A stretch of 54,543 nucleotides of DNA, from NCBI GenBank assembly GCA_029204225.1, contig CM055112.1, forward strand, positions 42,542,890 through 42,597,432. Direction: 5' to 3'. A program made the translations under genes and the position numbers. Under the pieces are notes generated by a model that worked only from the letters and a program-made list of their open reading frames with translations, was not told where the DNA came from and made no database searches. Below, in pieces: positions 33,709-45,275 of this stretch. How positions within the stretch are numbered: position 1 is the stretch's first letter; each line of letters opens with the position of its first letter. The DNA comes from Diphasiastrum complanatum. Its lineage: Eukaryota > Streptophyta > Lycopodiopsida > Lycopodiales > Lycopodiaceae.

Positions 33709-36700
33709 CTGCTCAAAAATGCAAATCAGTAAAATACAGAGGCAAGGTATGAAGCACATAAAATAAAAGCTACTTGTGATTGAGAGGCCAAATATCTCAT
33801 ATAAATAGCTCTTTCAACTTGTCCCCAATTTTATTTAGTCTGAAAAAGGAAACCCACAAAAATAGCACCTTCAAAATTGCGCTGGCAATATCTCCAAGAG
33901 TATCTGGAAAATTGACAGCAACAAGCGCAGCCAAACGTGTGGGATAGTGTTCTTTGAAAAGAATACAGCAGGACTTCGTCAAATGCATTGCGAATCCATT
34001 GACAGATACTCCTTTGCAGTCCATTATCACTGTGATTCTGGGATCATTGGGATGAAGAAGATTTAATATTCCAAACTCCACCTGAGACACTGTTAGCATA
34101 GACAAAGTTAACAAAGTATCAACTTGCAAAAGTGGCATGTTGGCTTTCCACTAGATACTCCAATAGTCTGTACTATAGCAAGGTTTAAACTACATCAAGA
34201 GAATCAGAAAATATAAATATATATATATATTCATGCCAAAGATAATTCTAAAGGACAACCCTCTCAAGGTATTCACTTCCTGAAGAGAATGTAGGCCAAA
34301 CTTGATGTAGCTCAGCCTACCTCCGTTTGTTACCTTTTTGGCTAATTCGCCTGCAACATTCTTGCAGCCTTTAGCACTGGCATTCTTATTCCGATACTGA
34401 TTGCCTTAGTCTTGAAATCAAAAGTTGCTTTATTCAGACCTTTTCCCATTGAATTCATTGACATTTGTTGAAAGGAGTAGTTCTAGTTGATCAGTGTTGC
34501 CACAGTATGCATACATTGGCTGATCTGCACGTCTGGCCATATGGGCTGCCACATGGCCTTCCATGCATGTACAGTGCCCTAATATATACACTAGGAAAAA
34601 TAGGTGCACTGGGAAATGAAGATGATCAGAACCATAAACGTATGAAGCCCCAAATTTGATTTGATGGGTCATATTTTATTGTAACGATGTTTTTTTGGCC
34701 CAAAGATATAGATTGAAAAAATTCAAGCATATGTTCCAGAACTCTCTATTTACCTTCTCAGAAACTTGTCAAAACTTATAGTTGTCATAAACTTGTGCTC
34801 CATACGACTCATGAAATGGCATCTAGTTAGCCGCTTGCTTGCTTGTTTTGCCTACCCTCTAAACAGGTTCGTGCTTGGGGTTCAGAGGCATTAATTGCAA
34901 TCCTTTTTTTTTCACAGTAGAGTCCCAATTTAGGTCACGATTCAGTATAGGGTTATTGCACCTCTTTCGAGAGAATAGGAAAAAGGAGAAACATAAGGAG
35001 AGGAGAAACGAGAGGAGAAAAGGGAGGAGAGAGGAGAGAATAATTCATTACTGGAGAGACAATAGGAGAGGGGGAACTTAGCAGTGTTAGGTTAATCAAC
35101 TTCCAAGAAGGAGAAATTAGAATAGGAGTTACGAGTAAGGTGTTTTAGTAGTATTAGGTAGACGAAGGAGAGAGTTAGTTGCAGTCGCAATTTGATGAGA
35201 AGATCAAAGCATTGGAAGATTTCCACAGACAAGCGAACAAGGAACCTGAGAAGTTTGCGAAGACTTTTCCTACCAGGGAAAATGTCTGGTGTTCTATTTG
35301 TACAGGAAATCACACAGTGAATGAGTGTTCTCAATTGAAAAAACGAATGGAAATCAGTGTATGCCATTTGTGTAATTTGCCTGATCATGAGACTGCTTTT
35401 TGCAACTTCAATCCTCAGATAATTCAGCAACGAAATGCCCAAATGGGATATCGAGAACCATAGCATGGAGGAAATCTAGTAGCTAGACCTCGACAATCTG
35501 CTCTTGGATACCCAGAACGTTTAGCCTTATCTGGCCCACCAAAGCACTCCGCTCCTCCTGCCAATTTGATGGAACCAGAACCGTATAGAAGTGCCGAGCA
35601 ATGGAACTATGGTAATGATCAAGGTGTATCTTCAGAACAGTATGCTATTAGGAGACAAAACAGGAGAGGAGGCGTTAAGCAATAGAAGTCTATGAGTTTA
35701 GTGTGAGGTAGTAGAGTTGTTAGGAGTGTAAGAGTTTATTGTAGGTAATAGAGGTGAGAGGAGTGTTACAAGTTAGAAGTTAAAAGTTAGGAGAGTTGGG
35801 AGTTCGGAGTCATGGTGAGATCTAGAGATCCCAAATGGGATGATGTAACAGTTTCTTCGACATATGGTAGCTCGGGCACAAAACGATGGACATGCAATTA
35901 TTGTCATATGAGTTACACAGGTGGCCCAGGCCGTATTTGAGCACACCTTTGTTTGCTTGGCTACGAGATTGGACCATGCCCACAAGCACCACCAAAGCTC
36001 TTGGCCATGATTGTGAGACCAAGAGCTGTTCGAAGAGAGGAGATCATCCATCCAGCCACAGGTGAGCATCATACACTCGTAACCTTATTCTTTTGCTCTT
36101 GAAATTTGAATTTTGAATGATAAATTTACATTGTCACTTGTACTATGTAGTGACTATTATTTAAATGATTTCTAATTTCATGTGTTACAACAGGATCAGC
36201 TCCTTCAATTAGGCATGCATCCAACTCAGCTCAAAGTGAGGAAAATGCAGAGGCTGGCACATCTACACCACATGTAGATTTAGTTGGCCCCTCTACTTTG
36301 AGAGGCGGCGAGGTTGCTTTAGGGTTAGAGAGTAATATGTGAAATCATTTCGGGGTGACAACAAAGACTAAGGCGAACGTAACTACTAGAAGAATGTCTT
36401 GTTCTACCTTTGTGACCTCCCCTTCCATCTAGCAAAGAATCCTTCTTCAAGGTTATGGTTGAGAGCATTGCCCCGATAGACGCCCCGTTAGACACCACCT
36501 ACCATGGACCTAGCATGGAGTCATTACGTACACAAGGAACTTGAGCCCATTCGTGAGTCATGGAAACAATTCGGGCACCCATCATGACTAATGGTTGGAG
36601 TGACAACAAGAGGCAACATATCATTGATATTTTAGTGTCTACCTATCACAAATTGCAACAAGCATTGAGCATTGAAAAATCTAACACGTCATAAACTCGT

Positions 36701-39700
36701 TAGTAGTTACTCACCATTGTTTCAGGTGAGTAACTACTAACGAGTTCATGACATGTGTTAGATTTTGCAATGCTCAATGCTCATTGCAATTTGTTATAGG
36801 TGAGTATATCTACTTCCACATCAAGCAAGCCATCAACGATGTGGAGCCTCGAAATGTTATGCAAGTCATTACTGACAATGCGGCAAATTGCAAGGCCGTG
36901 GGGGATTTGATGATGGAAAATTACTCCATCTTTTGGATTCCATGCATTGCACACAATGTCGACTTATTGATCGAGGACATTGCAAGTATGCCCTAGTCTC
37001 TAGAGTCTAGTTACAACTTTCTACTTAGCAATAACTTTTATTTAGTTTTACAATTCTAGCATCCGATTGAACTTTGAAGATTTTACATGTCTTGAGTCTT
37101 GACTCTTGCTTTTGCCCTCAATTTTCAGAATCACATATCTCAAAATCCTTGGTCCTAGTTTGTTTTTGCTCTATGATCTATCATTGTACATGCCTTGCTT
37201 ATGTCCAGCTCTTCCTTGGGTGAAAGAGGTCCTAAATACTGCATGGTTCTTGGTGAGGTTGGTCACCAACAAACTAAAGGTCCTCGCACTATATAAAGGC
37301 TTTAAAAATTTGGAGATCCTGAGACCTTCCCCAAGTTATATTTGAATCTTGAATCTTGAATCTTGATTCTTGACGTCTCATTCTCTATGCTAGGATTTGG
37401 GTTTGGGCAATGGGGTCAATGGGGTTTAGTGTCTAGCAGCTAGCTCAAGACTTATCTAGATGTTGCCTTGAAGTTTGGATGCATCAATGATTAGTTAACC
37501 TTTGTGTTCAGGTTTGCATTCATATTTATGGTCTTGGAGCGACTCCTATAGGTATTACACACCCTCATGCAGATGGTTGCTTCTAACATGTCGGTAGAGT
37601 GGAGTGGATCTCGATCTAGGGATTTGAGACTATCGTCTTGTCATTGCCCCTTGGAACGAGGCAAGGTCAATTGTTGCTTGGTTGCAACCATTGCACACTA
37701 TTCTACAACTCACAAATAGAGAGGGGTCCACCATGGGCTTCTCTATGGGTTTATGGATAGGTTGTCTGAGCAGCTTGATCGCTGAACTAAGCTGAGTTTT
37801 GCTAGGTATGTACCATAACTTCATGGCCCTTCTAATTTCTTTCATTTCCATTTTACAAATTTAGTCTCAAGTTTGAAGTTTGAGCCTTGTCAATTTGAAC
37901 CAATGACATTCATTTCTTAATTTGCAAGATTCAAAAGATAAAGGCCAAGTGGGAGAGCAAATGGAACTAGTTTCATAGCCTTTACATGCAGTTGTCCATG
38001 TGCTGCATCCCCTATGGAAGACATCTGGCCCCAAGATGTTCCATGACCATGAGCTTGAGGATGGGTGGTCTAAATGGTAATTTGTGTCCATTCAACATTG
38101 TCATGTGCACTTGTAATTCTAAAATCAGTGAACTGTAATTTGGTTTTGGCATTTAGGTTTCAGTTGTCTACAAGCAACAATGAACGTATGTATTCAATAG
38201 CAATCTAATCTCTATAAGATTTTACAAACATTGTCGACATTATACATCTTGCAGGAGATATTTTCTAGTATTATATCTAAAAAAATAAAAAATTTGCCGA
38301 TTTTTTCCAATTCTTTCAGGAGGGATCTGGTTTGCAACCACGATTCATCCAAATTTATTTGATTCTATCAAGAGAAACAAAAATTTATTTGATTCTAAGA
38401 AAGATCGAGTATGAACCAGCATTAAGTCCAATTGCAGATGTTACCATCAAGCTTCAATACCAGTCACCAAATGTAGATCACCTCTATCTTTTCTAGGCGA
38501 TGCCCTTTGTCAAATGCATTCTCAAATTCAAAGGGCAAGGTAGAGATTTCCTCTAACGTCGAGATTCCACTTGATCGTTTCTTTAACGACTTTTGTGGAA
38601 TATAGGATGTACTTTTACCCCAACACAAGGACAACATAATTCTCTTTACAATCTTGCATGGATTCTTATACCTTGGAGATAGCGTATGGCTTTTTCGAAT
38701 TCAAACTATTTGAGGATCTTGTAGAGTCTCAATGTACATCCAATTTCCGACCTCAAACTCTATAGGGGAACAACTTTAGCATAGAACCAAAAATTGTCTT
38801 GAGCCATTCTAATACTTTCCTTAGCCCCTTGCATCGTTTCCTGCATAACCTACAAGATGTTAGTTGTAGCTTGTAACTTGAGACCTTTGGGTCTGACAAA
38901 TAAATGCTTCACACTCTTGTATGCGAATTCAAACATTGAAAATTACTTTTCTCAATCTCAATATCATCTGGAAACATACGCCCACAACATATTTTGTTGA
39001 TATGTTGGGTCTTTCCGTTGTATCTTCTTTTATCACTAAATGCATGACTAGTGGTCATCTCCAATCTCTCAAAAACAAATTGCCAAAATTTGTCAATGAA
39101 CTTAGAATCTCAATCATCAACAATGTTGTTCAACAAAACCATATAGCCTGAAAAAAATTTCCACGACTTGAACTATGAGGCATCTTCAAGCACAACAAGT
39201 GACAAGTATGTATGCAGAGTTAATACTTAAGGAAGTAATTTGGTGGCATCACCCCAATGATGCTCAGAATAGACACATAATACAAATGAGCAGAAAAATC
39301 AACAAAGATATATGTCATAGAAGTATAGACCCCCATGAAGAATAATAGATGGTAGTAAGGGCTGTCCATAGCTGCTGCAAGAATCAGCAAGCTAAAAAAG
39401 GTGAAAAGTGATGAAATACCTCTGCAAGGCGTAACCAAAGATCTTCTTGGTTACCAAGCTTGAGAATTGACCCGTAAATCAGAAAAGGATTTCTTGAAGA
39501 TTCAAGTAGAGAAAATGAGTTTAGAAAACAGTTTCATTAACCATTTCTGTGACATCGTCCATGGTCAATGGGTAATCAGTATTACCTTCCAAGGAATCAC
39601 AAATTTTCGGGTTAATAAATGTCTTAAGAAATTCACCAATATATCCTTTATAAGGAAATAGCTTTCCAGGTTTCCGGTTTTGTAAATTTGAGACATCCAA

Positions 39701-42700
39701 AAATGGGGTCATGACCAATATCTCAAATTCTTGACAAAACACCCGTTTTATGACCGACAGTATTTGGCATCTCTAAGATTTACGGCCATACTACGGTCAA
39801 CTGATCCAGTTAGTTTCAGACCTTCATTTTGGAATTGCCTGCGTCCCATACCACAGGTTCTTCCTCCATGAAGGCCCTCCACTTCCTAATCAAAGTCTCA
39901 AAAAAAAATTATAAGTACGTGAAGTTTTCAGGATTTATAAAAAAATCCAACTTCACTCAAACAAACATTCTTTCGCCCCTTTCACAATCTTTACGGTCAC
40001 CGTAAGGCTCACAGTGACAGATTTAGAAATGGGGAATAACGATTGGGAATGACGGAATGCTGTCCATAACTTTTGGAAAATTTAATTAAAGGAAAGTGAT
40101 GATAGAGTTCTCAATATGTCCACAGAATGTGAAGCTAGGTAGCAATAGAACCTGTCCAAAAATCATCAAATTGGATATCTACCGAACTAATTTCTTGCAG
40201 ATTGGAGTGACTAGGGACCTGATCCTACCATGATACTTAAACTTGGGCTTATCGCATAGTCTTTGACTCACTTCGGTATGGTTCCAAGTTTCTTCACACC
40301 AGTAGCAGGTGGGAGATGCCATTTCTATACAGCTCTATGGTTCCTCATCTAACAAGTTCTGGCATGCATTTCTATGCATCAACACTTACATTCACCAACT
40401 TGTTAAATTTTGAGCACATGCACTTATGTACAACTTAAACAACCATACAACAAACTGGCATATCAATTAGACCCTCCAAGATTTCACTTTTATCATTTCT
40501 ACGGGTCCATTGAGAAGCTTCCAACTGAACTTCCAATCCACAAAGTAACGACAAAACATTTTCATGCAATTTCTATCTATTTATTAAAAGCCTAAAAGTT
40601 TATGGTGTTAAGTAATCTCACAATACACCAAATAATTTTTTTTGATGAGCGACTGAGAGAGAGAAAAAACTTTCATCGATGTCTTTGAGGTACCAAAAGG
40701 CTCATAAGACTGGAAGTACATGAGAGAGAGAGAGAGAGAGAGAGATTAGATTACCTTTATTAACATTCATTGAGACTACCAAATACAAACAGAATGTACA
40801 TTTTTATAAAAGTTCAAATAACAATACGTCATAAAAATACTTAAAGATCACTTTAGCTACTATAGAAGAGTGTAGTGGATATTTACGCATAGCAAAAGCT
40901 TTATTAATAACGCCACCGAGAGTGCTAATATCATCAAATAAACTAAGCAAGGAACGTGGAGACTCATTAAAGAGTCCAATCTAGTCATCCCAAAGTGGTT
41001 GTAGGCAGCTGCAATCAAATTGGTAATGACGCTCTGTTTCCATTTGACCATTTTCACAAAGCAAACATGTGCACTCCTCTCAAACAATTTTGGGCTGCAC
41101 CAACTTCCGGTTTCCAATATTAGCTCATGTGAGTTCATCCGCAATATGGCCTGCTTTTTATCCATGGGAATGTGTGCTTCTAGATGTCTTTTTTGTGCAG
41201 GACCACCAATCCTCGGATTAAACCGTTCCTTATAATATTGCATTTTGCGCTTTAGGGATTCTTTCCATAAACCATCGACAAACTTTCTCTACAGAAAAGA
41301 ATTTCAGATTTGGACTGTCCTTGGGCTACTCATTACGCTAAATTTCCCAAAAGGCTACCATTGGACTATGTTCCAGCACCACCCACTATTAAGTTTTTGA
41401 CTATTATGTTCATTGCCTTTGAAAGTCTATTATCATCTAAGGACTCTACTTTTTTAGGTATTTGATTGTCTTGATCAAAGCCATTGCCTCAAAAGGGAGT
41501 ACCTTAGCTTCAACCAACAAAAACGATATGAAGTAGTTTGCAAGTAGGAGGTTAATAACCTTTTATACTCACTGAATTTCAGACCACTTGGACCCCAAAC
41601 TTCACATCTGTATGGAGCAAGAAAAGAATGTTTCACAAACATTCTTTTCTTGCTCCATCTCCAGAGTTTTACTTTCTGAAAGAGATTTACAACCCAAAGA
41701 ATGACCCGCCAATAAGCCTCTTGTCAACATGAGTTTAGCCTCATCATAGAGTAAAAGAAGTTCACCTACTTTGTTAGATTGGAAGATCATAATAACTGAC
41801 TGAATTTCTAGCTAGATTTCTCCAAAGCATTGAGATGTTGTTGCAAGCTTTGTATAGAATTTGCAAATAAACCACGTCAAGCACATGAAGCAACAAATTA
41901 TTGACAAACCAGATAAACTTAGCACCACCTCCACCAACCTCATGTAAACAATCACTAAGCTTATCTACATAGATACCAAAATGTGTAGGAGAGAAAGCAC
42001 AACCTTGTTTCACTCCAATATTGCTGAAAATTTATCTGGTATAACCTCTTGAACATCTCACCTTGACAATCACCTTATTGTGAAGGTGTCCAACTGCCTT
42101 ATGTATATCAATTAGAACTTAAATGTCTTCCATTCTTTCCCGTACTTTTCAGCTTGGAACTGGATCAAAGACTTTGCAGAAATCTATAAAGCAACAATAA
42201 AGATTCATTTGCTTTCTTCAGCATTCTTCGCTGATAGATCTCAATGTTACCAATCAATAGTGCAATGCATCTTCCGAAACCCAGCATGCTCTTTTACCCA
42301 AAATCTATTCATTTTCAGTCAGCAACTAGGTTTCTTTTCCACTATGTTGCCCCATAATTTCGCCAAAAAGTGACCAACAATAACCCTCTTACAATTAGAA
42401 AGATCATGTTGATCTCCACTCTTCAATGAAAGAATACTAATGTGACCAAATGTATATAGCACCATCTATTTTTACGATTAAACAAGTCAACAATAAAAGA
42501 GCAAGTACCTCCTTACCCATGTTGAAAATTTCAGGTTGTAACCCCTCCCATATTTTGTGCCTTAACCATTTGAAGCATTGAGTATCCAATTTTCAATCTA
42601 CTCTTTGGTGAAAAAGCTCATATGTCAAAGGCTGGTTCGTGGAATTTCCATAGGTCCCTCAACTTCATAAAGCTCTTTGGCATAGGTGAACAAACTGGCC

Positions 42701-44276
42701 ACATGAATATTATTCGTTTGTGCCTTGAAGGCATTTTTTGCGCTCTCCATTATTAAGTTATAGTTACTTTCATCTTTGCCAGTGGCATTAGCTCCCCCAC
42801 ATTTGCGTTCCAATATGTTCTTCAAAGTTCAAAGTAATATAAGTACATCTTCCTATGTGGCAAAACCTTTTTTGCTTGAATTTTCAGCTTCTAGTGGTCT
42901 ATTCTCAAGTGTCAGATTTAGAACAAAATGAATAGGATGGTGATCAAATTCTAGTGAAAGGTTCCCAGATTCTATCTCCCCAATATTATCTACCAAACCA
43001 AGTAAAGACAACACACAATCTACCACACTTTGAAGTTGGCCACTTATGTAAACCACATCATGATGGTTGTCCACTTTTCGTTTGATCTCCATTTCTTGAC
43101 CTTTATCCATTCATTTCTTAGTTCCGCTTCTTGGGTGGTGTTAAGATCCTTGTCCACATAAACTTGAGTGCCCTTTAACTGTGCCAGTACAAATTTTCTC
43201 ACCTTTGGATACTCAAAGAGTACCCTATCTTCGTTGTGAACTTCCTTTCCTAAATGAAAAGATTCTTTGATGCTTTCTTTTGCAAGCCACATCTAGTCGA
43301 ATAAGAAGTTCTCAATAGATTCTTCATTTTCAGCAAACCTATAAACTTGAAGATCTCTTGAGAATCTCTTGCTCCTTTCACAAGGCTAGAAACCTCCTTA
43401 GAAAGCTATCACTTTGTCGATGTCAGTAGTGTCCAACAAAAAGCTCTAAACCCAAGTAGATGTTTCTTCCTTGAGCTTTGACACTTCCAATTGGAGCTGA
43501 TACAATTTGGCTATGATGTCTTACCACCCTCAATGGATCCTTCGTTCTCCAAACAACTACGTCATTTTGCAATATCCTCTTCGTTGTCCACTTTGGAAAG
43601 TTTTTCCAAACTTTTAAGGTGTTCCTTGATATCCAATTATTGTAACTTTTCAAGAGTAGAGTTACCCTCAACCGAAATCAAGCGATTTTCTACATGTGTA
43701 ACAAGGGTCTAAAATCCCCTTCAAACTTGTCCATCATTGCTCCAAATTGTTGTTGAAGCTTGCTGGATTTCAATGCAAATGGTTTTGATATCTTTGGTGT
43801 CTCTGGCGACCACCGCCGACTTCCATTCTATTGATTATTCTTCATTATTGCCTTTGATCATTCGGTATTGCTTTGAATCTGCAAGCTGAAATACCAAAGC
43901 TGGTAGAAACTACATTCTACCAGCTTAGTGAAATGGATTATCTACAACTTGAACCCACGAATCTGCTTGGGAGAGGGTTTTTTTTTTTTTTTTTTGGGGG
44001 GGGAGGGAGATTCACTTACCAATGGCTTGAACAAACTGAGGGCGTTGATGGGCAAGTAGCGTTGAATATGCTTTCCCAAGTCGAAGTATTAGTGTTGGCC
44101 TAAGTTTGGCATCATACCCATGCCAAAATACTAAATGCAACCAATGTTTAAGCTCTGATGCCGAAAGGAAGTAATATGTGTCCCTCCATTTGATTGTCTT
44201 CTTCACCTTTTCTATGGAAGTTTCAATATTCCCATTTGTTGCTACCAAAAATCTCCCAAGCTCATCATTATTTAAC
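33337..44276 (-). CDS. SEC14-like (CRAL-TRIO) lipid-transfer protein with C-terminal membrane anchor, 3' part
   Basis: Proteins with this domain bind and exchange phosphoinositides and other lipids at membranes. Three exons were assembled: 44020-44276 carries the CRAL-TRIO N-terminal helices (LGRFLVATNGNIETSIEKVK ... KWRDTYY) and the start of the lipid-binding fold (HGYDAKLRPTLILRLGKA); 33869-34089 the core (NDPRITVIMDCKGVSVNGF ... HYPTRLAALVAVNFP); 33337-33708 the end (ILEPATRQKICLAGEDYTQV), a Cys-rich segment (CRCTICDE) and one hydrophobic helix (AVIRFIIIGFLILWVVVALV) 14 residues before the stop. GT-AG junctions keep frame. The first exon(s) were not found. The 9.93-kb intron 34090-44019 is full of transposons. 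Exons are intact, so the gene is probably active. Convergent with LSm4. Confidence 0.85.
33869..34089 (-). CDS. SEC14-like protein, CRAL-TRIO core exon
   Basis: Acceptor gctaacag, donor AAG|GTGCTA; 221 bp, starting with two bases of the codon for V in VSQVEFGILN. Contains the conserved D-x-x-G segment (VIMDCKGV) and YPxRLxAL. The intron to the last exon is 160 bp. Confidence 0.85.
34140..34870. other. SEC14 intron, no recognised feature
   Basis: Contains a short TA tract (about 34214-34230). No protein domain seen. Confidence 0.45.
35179..35690 (+). pseudogene. Gag-like ORF with two zinc knuckles
   Basis: The frame encodes a charged helix (FDEKIKALEDFHRQANKEPE) and two cysteine knuckles, CSICTGNHTVNEC and CHLCNLPDHETAFC, spaced 18 residues apart, followed after one stop (35461) by a Pro/Arg-rich tail (GGNLVARPRQSALGYPERL ... 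RRQNRRGG). Twin CCHC-type knuckles with a basic tail are typical of retrotransposon Gag nucleocapsid. No RT is attached, and a hAT transposase begins 120 bp further on. The class of element is not clear. Confidence 0.5.
35812..38090 (+). pseudogene. hAT transposase relic (BED finger, DUF659, dimerisation-proximal part)
   Basis: Exon 1 (ATG 35812 to about 36061) is a BED-type zinc finger: RSRDPKWDDVTVSS, TKRWTCNYCHMSYTGGPGRI and a stop in place of R before AHL. A GT-AG intron 36062-36193 follows. Next come DUF659 blocks: GPSMESLRTQ, IMTNGWSDNKRQHIIDILVS, then after a hairpin, INDVEPRNVMQVITDNAANC and WIPCIAHNVDLLIEDIASMP. Near 37210 VKEVLNTAWFLVRLVTNKLK, and near 37990 HAVVHVLHPLWKTSG. Numerous frameshifts; the catalytic C-terminus with the CERNWS block is not seen. 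Inverted termini were not located. Confidence 0.8.
36641..36802. repeat. Long inverted repeat (about 75-bp arms, 9-bp loop) inside the hAT relic
   Basis: Left arm 36641-36715 and right arm 36725-36802 are reverse complements with a few mismatches, separated by 36716-36724. The left arm belongs to the normal DUF659 coding sequence; the right arm is its inverted copy. Confidence 0.88.
38440..39160 (-). pseudogene. Ty3/gypsy integrase relic
   Basis: Minus-strand frames give DSKFIDKFWQFVFERLEMTT and KTQHIN, matching the catalytic D and the GQTERVN region of gypsy integrase in weak form. Further along are QGAKESIRMAQDNFWF and VGNWMYIETLQ ... LSPRYKNPCKIV, corresponding to the GPF region. Heavily decayed. 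Confidence 0.5.
39161..40650. other. SEC14 intron, no recognised feature
   Basis: No domain, RNA gene or repeat recognised. Confidence 0.4.
40655..40745 (-). mobile_element. LINE 3' tail, copy D, between two (CT)n tracts
   Basis: Read on the minus strand: (CT)n (40745-40722), CATGTACTTCCAGTC, GCC-TTTT-GGT hairpin (40701-40692), AAAGACATCGATGAAAG and a short CT tract (40664-40655). It matches the 3' 65 bases of the tail at 7440-7567. It sits directly behind the (CT)n end of the LINE body at 40746-43300. Confidence 0.7.
40746..43300 (-). pseudogene. LINE (endonuclease end, RT, zinc-knuckle region), decayed
   Basis: Minus-strand blocks in order from high to low coordinates: end of an APE endonuclease (VVDCVLSLLG ... 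LSLEFDHHPIHFVLNL, 42880-43060); RT start (WGNIVEKKP, EHAGFRKMHCTIDW, FIDFCKVFDPVPS; 42160-42420); RT core VKQGCAFSPTHFGIYVDKL (about 41960-42015) with a degraded YxDD; C-terminal RMNSHELILETGSWCSPKLF plus FERSAHVCFVK zinc region (40995-41240). Same family as the LINE at 4549-7567. Ends in GTTAATAAAGG ... (CT)n near 40745. Confidence 0.78.
43301..44019. other. SEC14 intron next to the upstream exon
   Basis: Possibly the 5' part of the LINE, but no domain is clear. A poly-T/poly-G run lies at 43977-44004, close to the splice donor. Confidence 0.4.
44020..44276 (-). CDS. SEC14-like protein, CRAL-TRIO N-terminal exon
   Basis: Acceptor gtggtgcag, strong donor ATTG|GTAAGTG; 257 bp open throughout. 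Ends QRPQFVQAI, which joins VSQVEFG of the next exon 9.9 kb away. The open frame extends a little upstream of the acceptor, but the homology starts at it. Confidence 0.83.
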
Positions 44277-44616
44277 CTGCACCACATGAACCAATAAAAA
44301 AAAAGCATAGTAGGATGCATAGATCGAAAATTTAGCCAAAGAGTGGGCACAAATCAGTAGTTTAGTACTAAAAAACAATCAACCATAGATTAAGTATCAA
44401 ATGATTGGATGAAAAACCACAAAGTACTCTACCTAGCAAGTGGATATTAAATCATAACTCAAAAGGTTTAACTGAAATAAATCAATTGTCTACAAGATCA
44501 TAATAAAATAACCAAGAGATCATTTGGCTTGATTTGCCCTTTCATTGTTGAACAAATGCATGAAGGGCAATCCAAGTAAACACTCATCTTCATTGTCTCC
44601 CTACAAGAATCAAGAT

Positions 44617-44620
<4 letters not shown>

Positions 44621-44678
<58 letters not shown>
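44621..44678. repeat. (CT)n microsatellite
   Basis: About 58 bp of CT, followed immediately by a LINE 3' region. Confidence 0.95.
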
Positions 44679-44681
<3 letters not shown>

Positions 44682-44913
44682 GGACACTTCACACTTACTT
44701 TCGCTGATATGTACTTATTCTCCACCTGGTTCGAGTTGTGGGCATTGGTACCTTTTTTGTAATTCTTCTCTTATACCTAGCCCGGGTTGTGGGCTTATTC
44801 ACTTATGCTTTGTTCTACTTTCATTCGTAGCTCGTTTATAGCATTTTACGGCCACGTCCTCCTATGGATGATGCTCCCACATTGTTTGTACATATTTTCT
44901 TTTTGGTCTTATG

Positions 44914-45275
44914 TGTAAGAAAACAAGAGTCAAGGCACCAAGATCTAGCTATCGATCAATCTCCACAAGACACAAGAGAGAAGAGGCTGGGCGCCCTCCT
45001 CTAAGAGAGAGATAGAGAAAACAACAACACAAGTAATGGAGAGCAATGCTTAGCCAAAACTGAAAAATGTGACACAATAAGCCAATTTTACTCTAGCTAC
45101 TTACTGAATGTAGGGCACCCCCAAAAGTCAAGATAGGGCCCCTAAACCAAATTAAACCTCTAAGAACCCACGAGTCGGTACATGACCAAAATTGGGTCCA
45201 TCACAAATTAAGACAAACTTGACATGGCCTAAATAACTAAATACCCCATGGTTACACAAATCTCGACCTGACACT
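44914..45275 (-). repeat. 3' LTR of the copia element, 5' truncated
   Basis: Lacks about 50-60 bp of LTR start present in 48936-49346. It joins directly to RT coding sequence, which shows a deletion rather than normal polypurine boundary. Confidence 0.85.

Noticed and set aside
43491-43712. Plus-strand 73-codon frame as a host exon
   Set aside because: No splice sites or homology; lies in the SEC14 intron next to a LINE.
44690-44760. Pol III box B-like GGTTCGAGTTG suggesting a SINE
   Set aside because: No matching box A upstream and the sequence fits a LINE 3' region; kept only as a thought.
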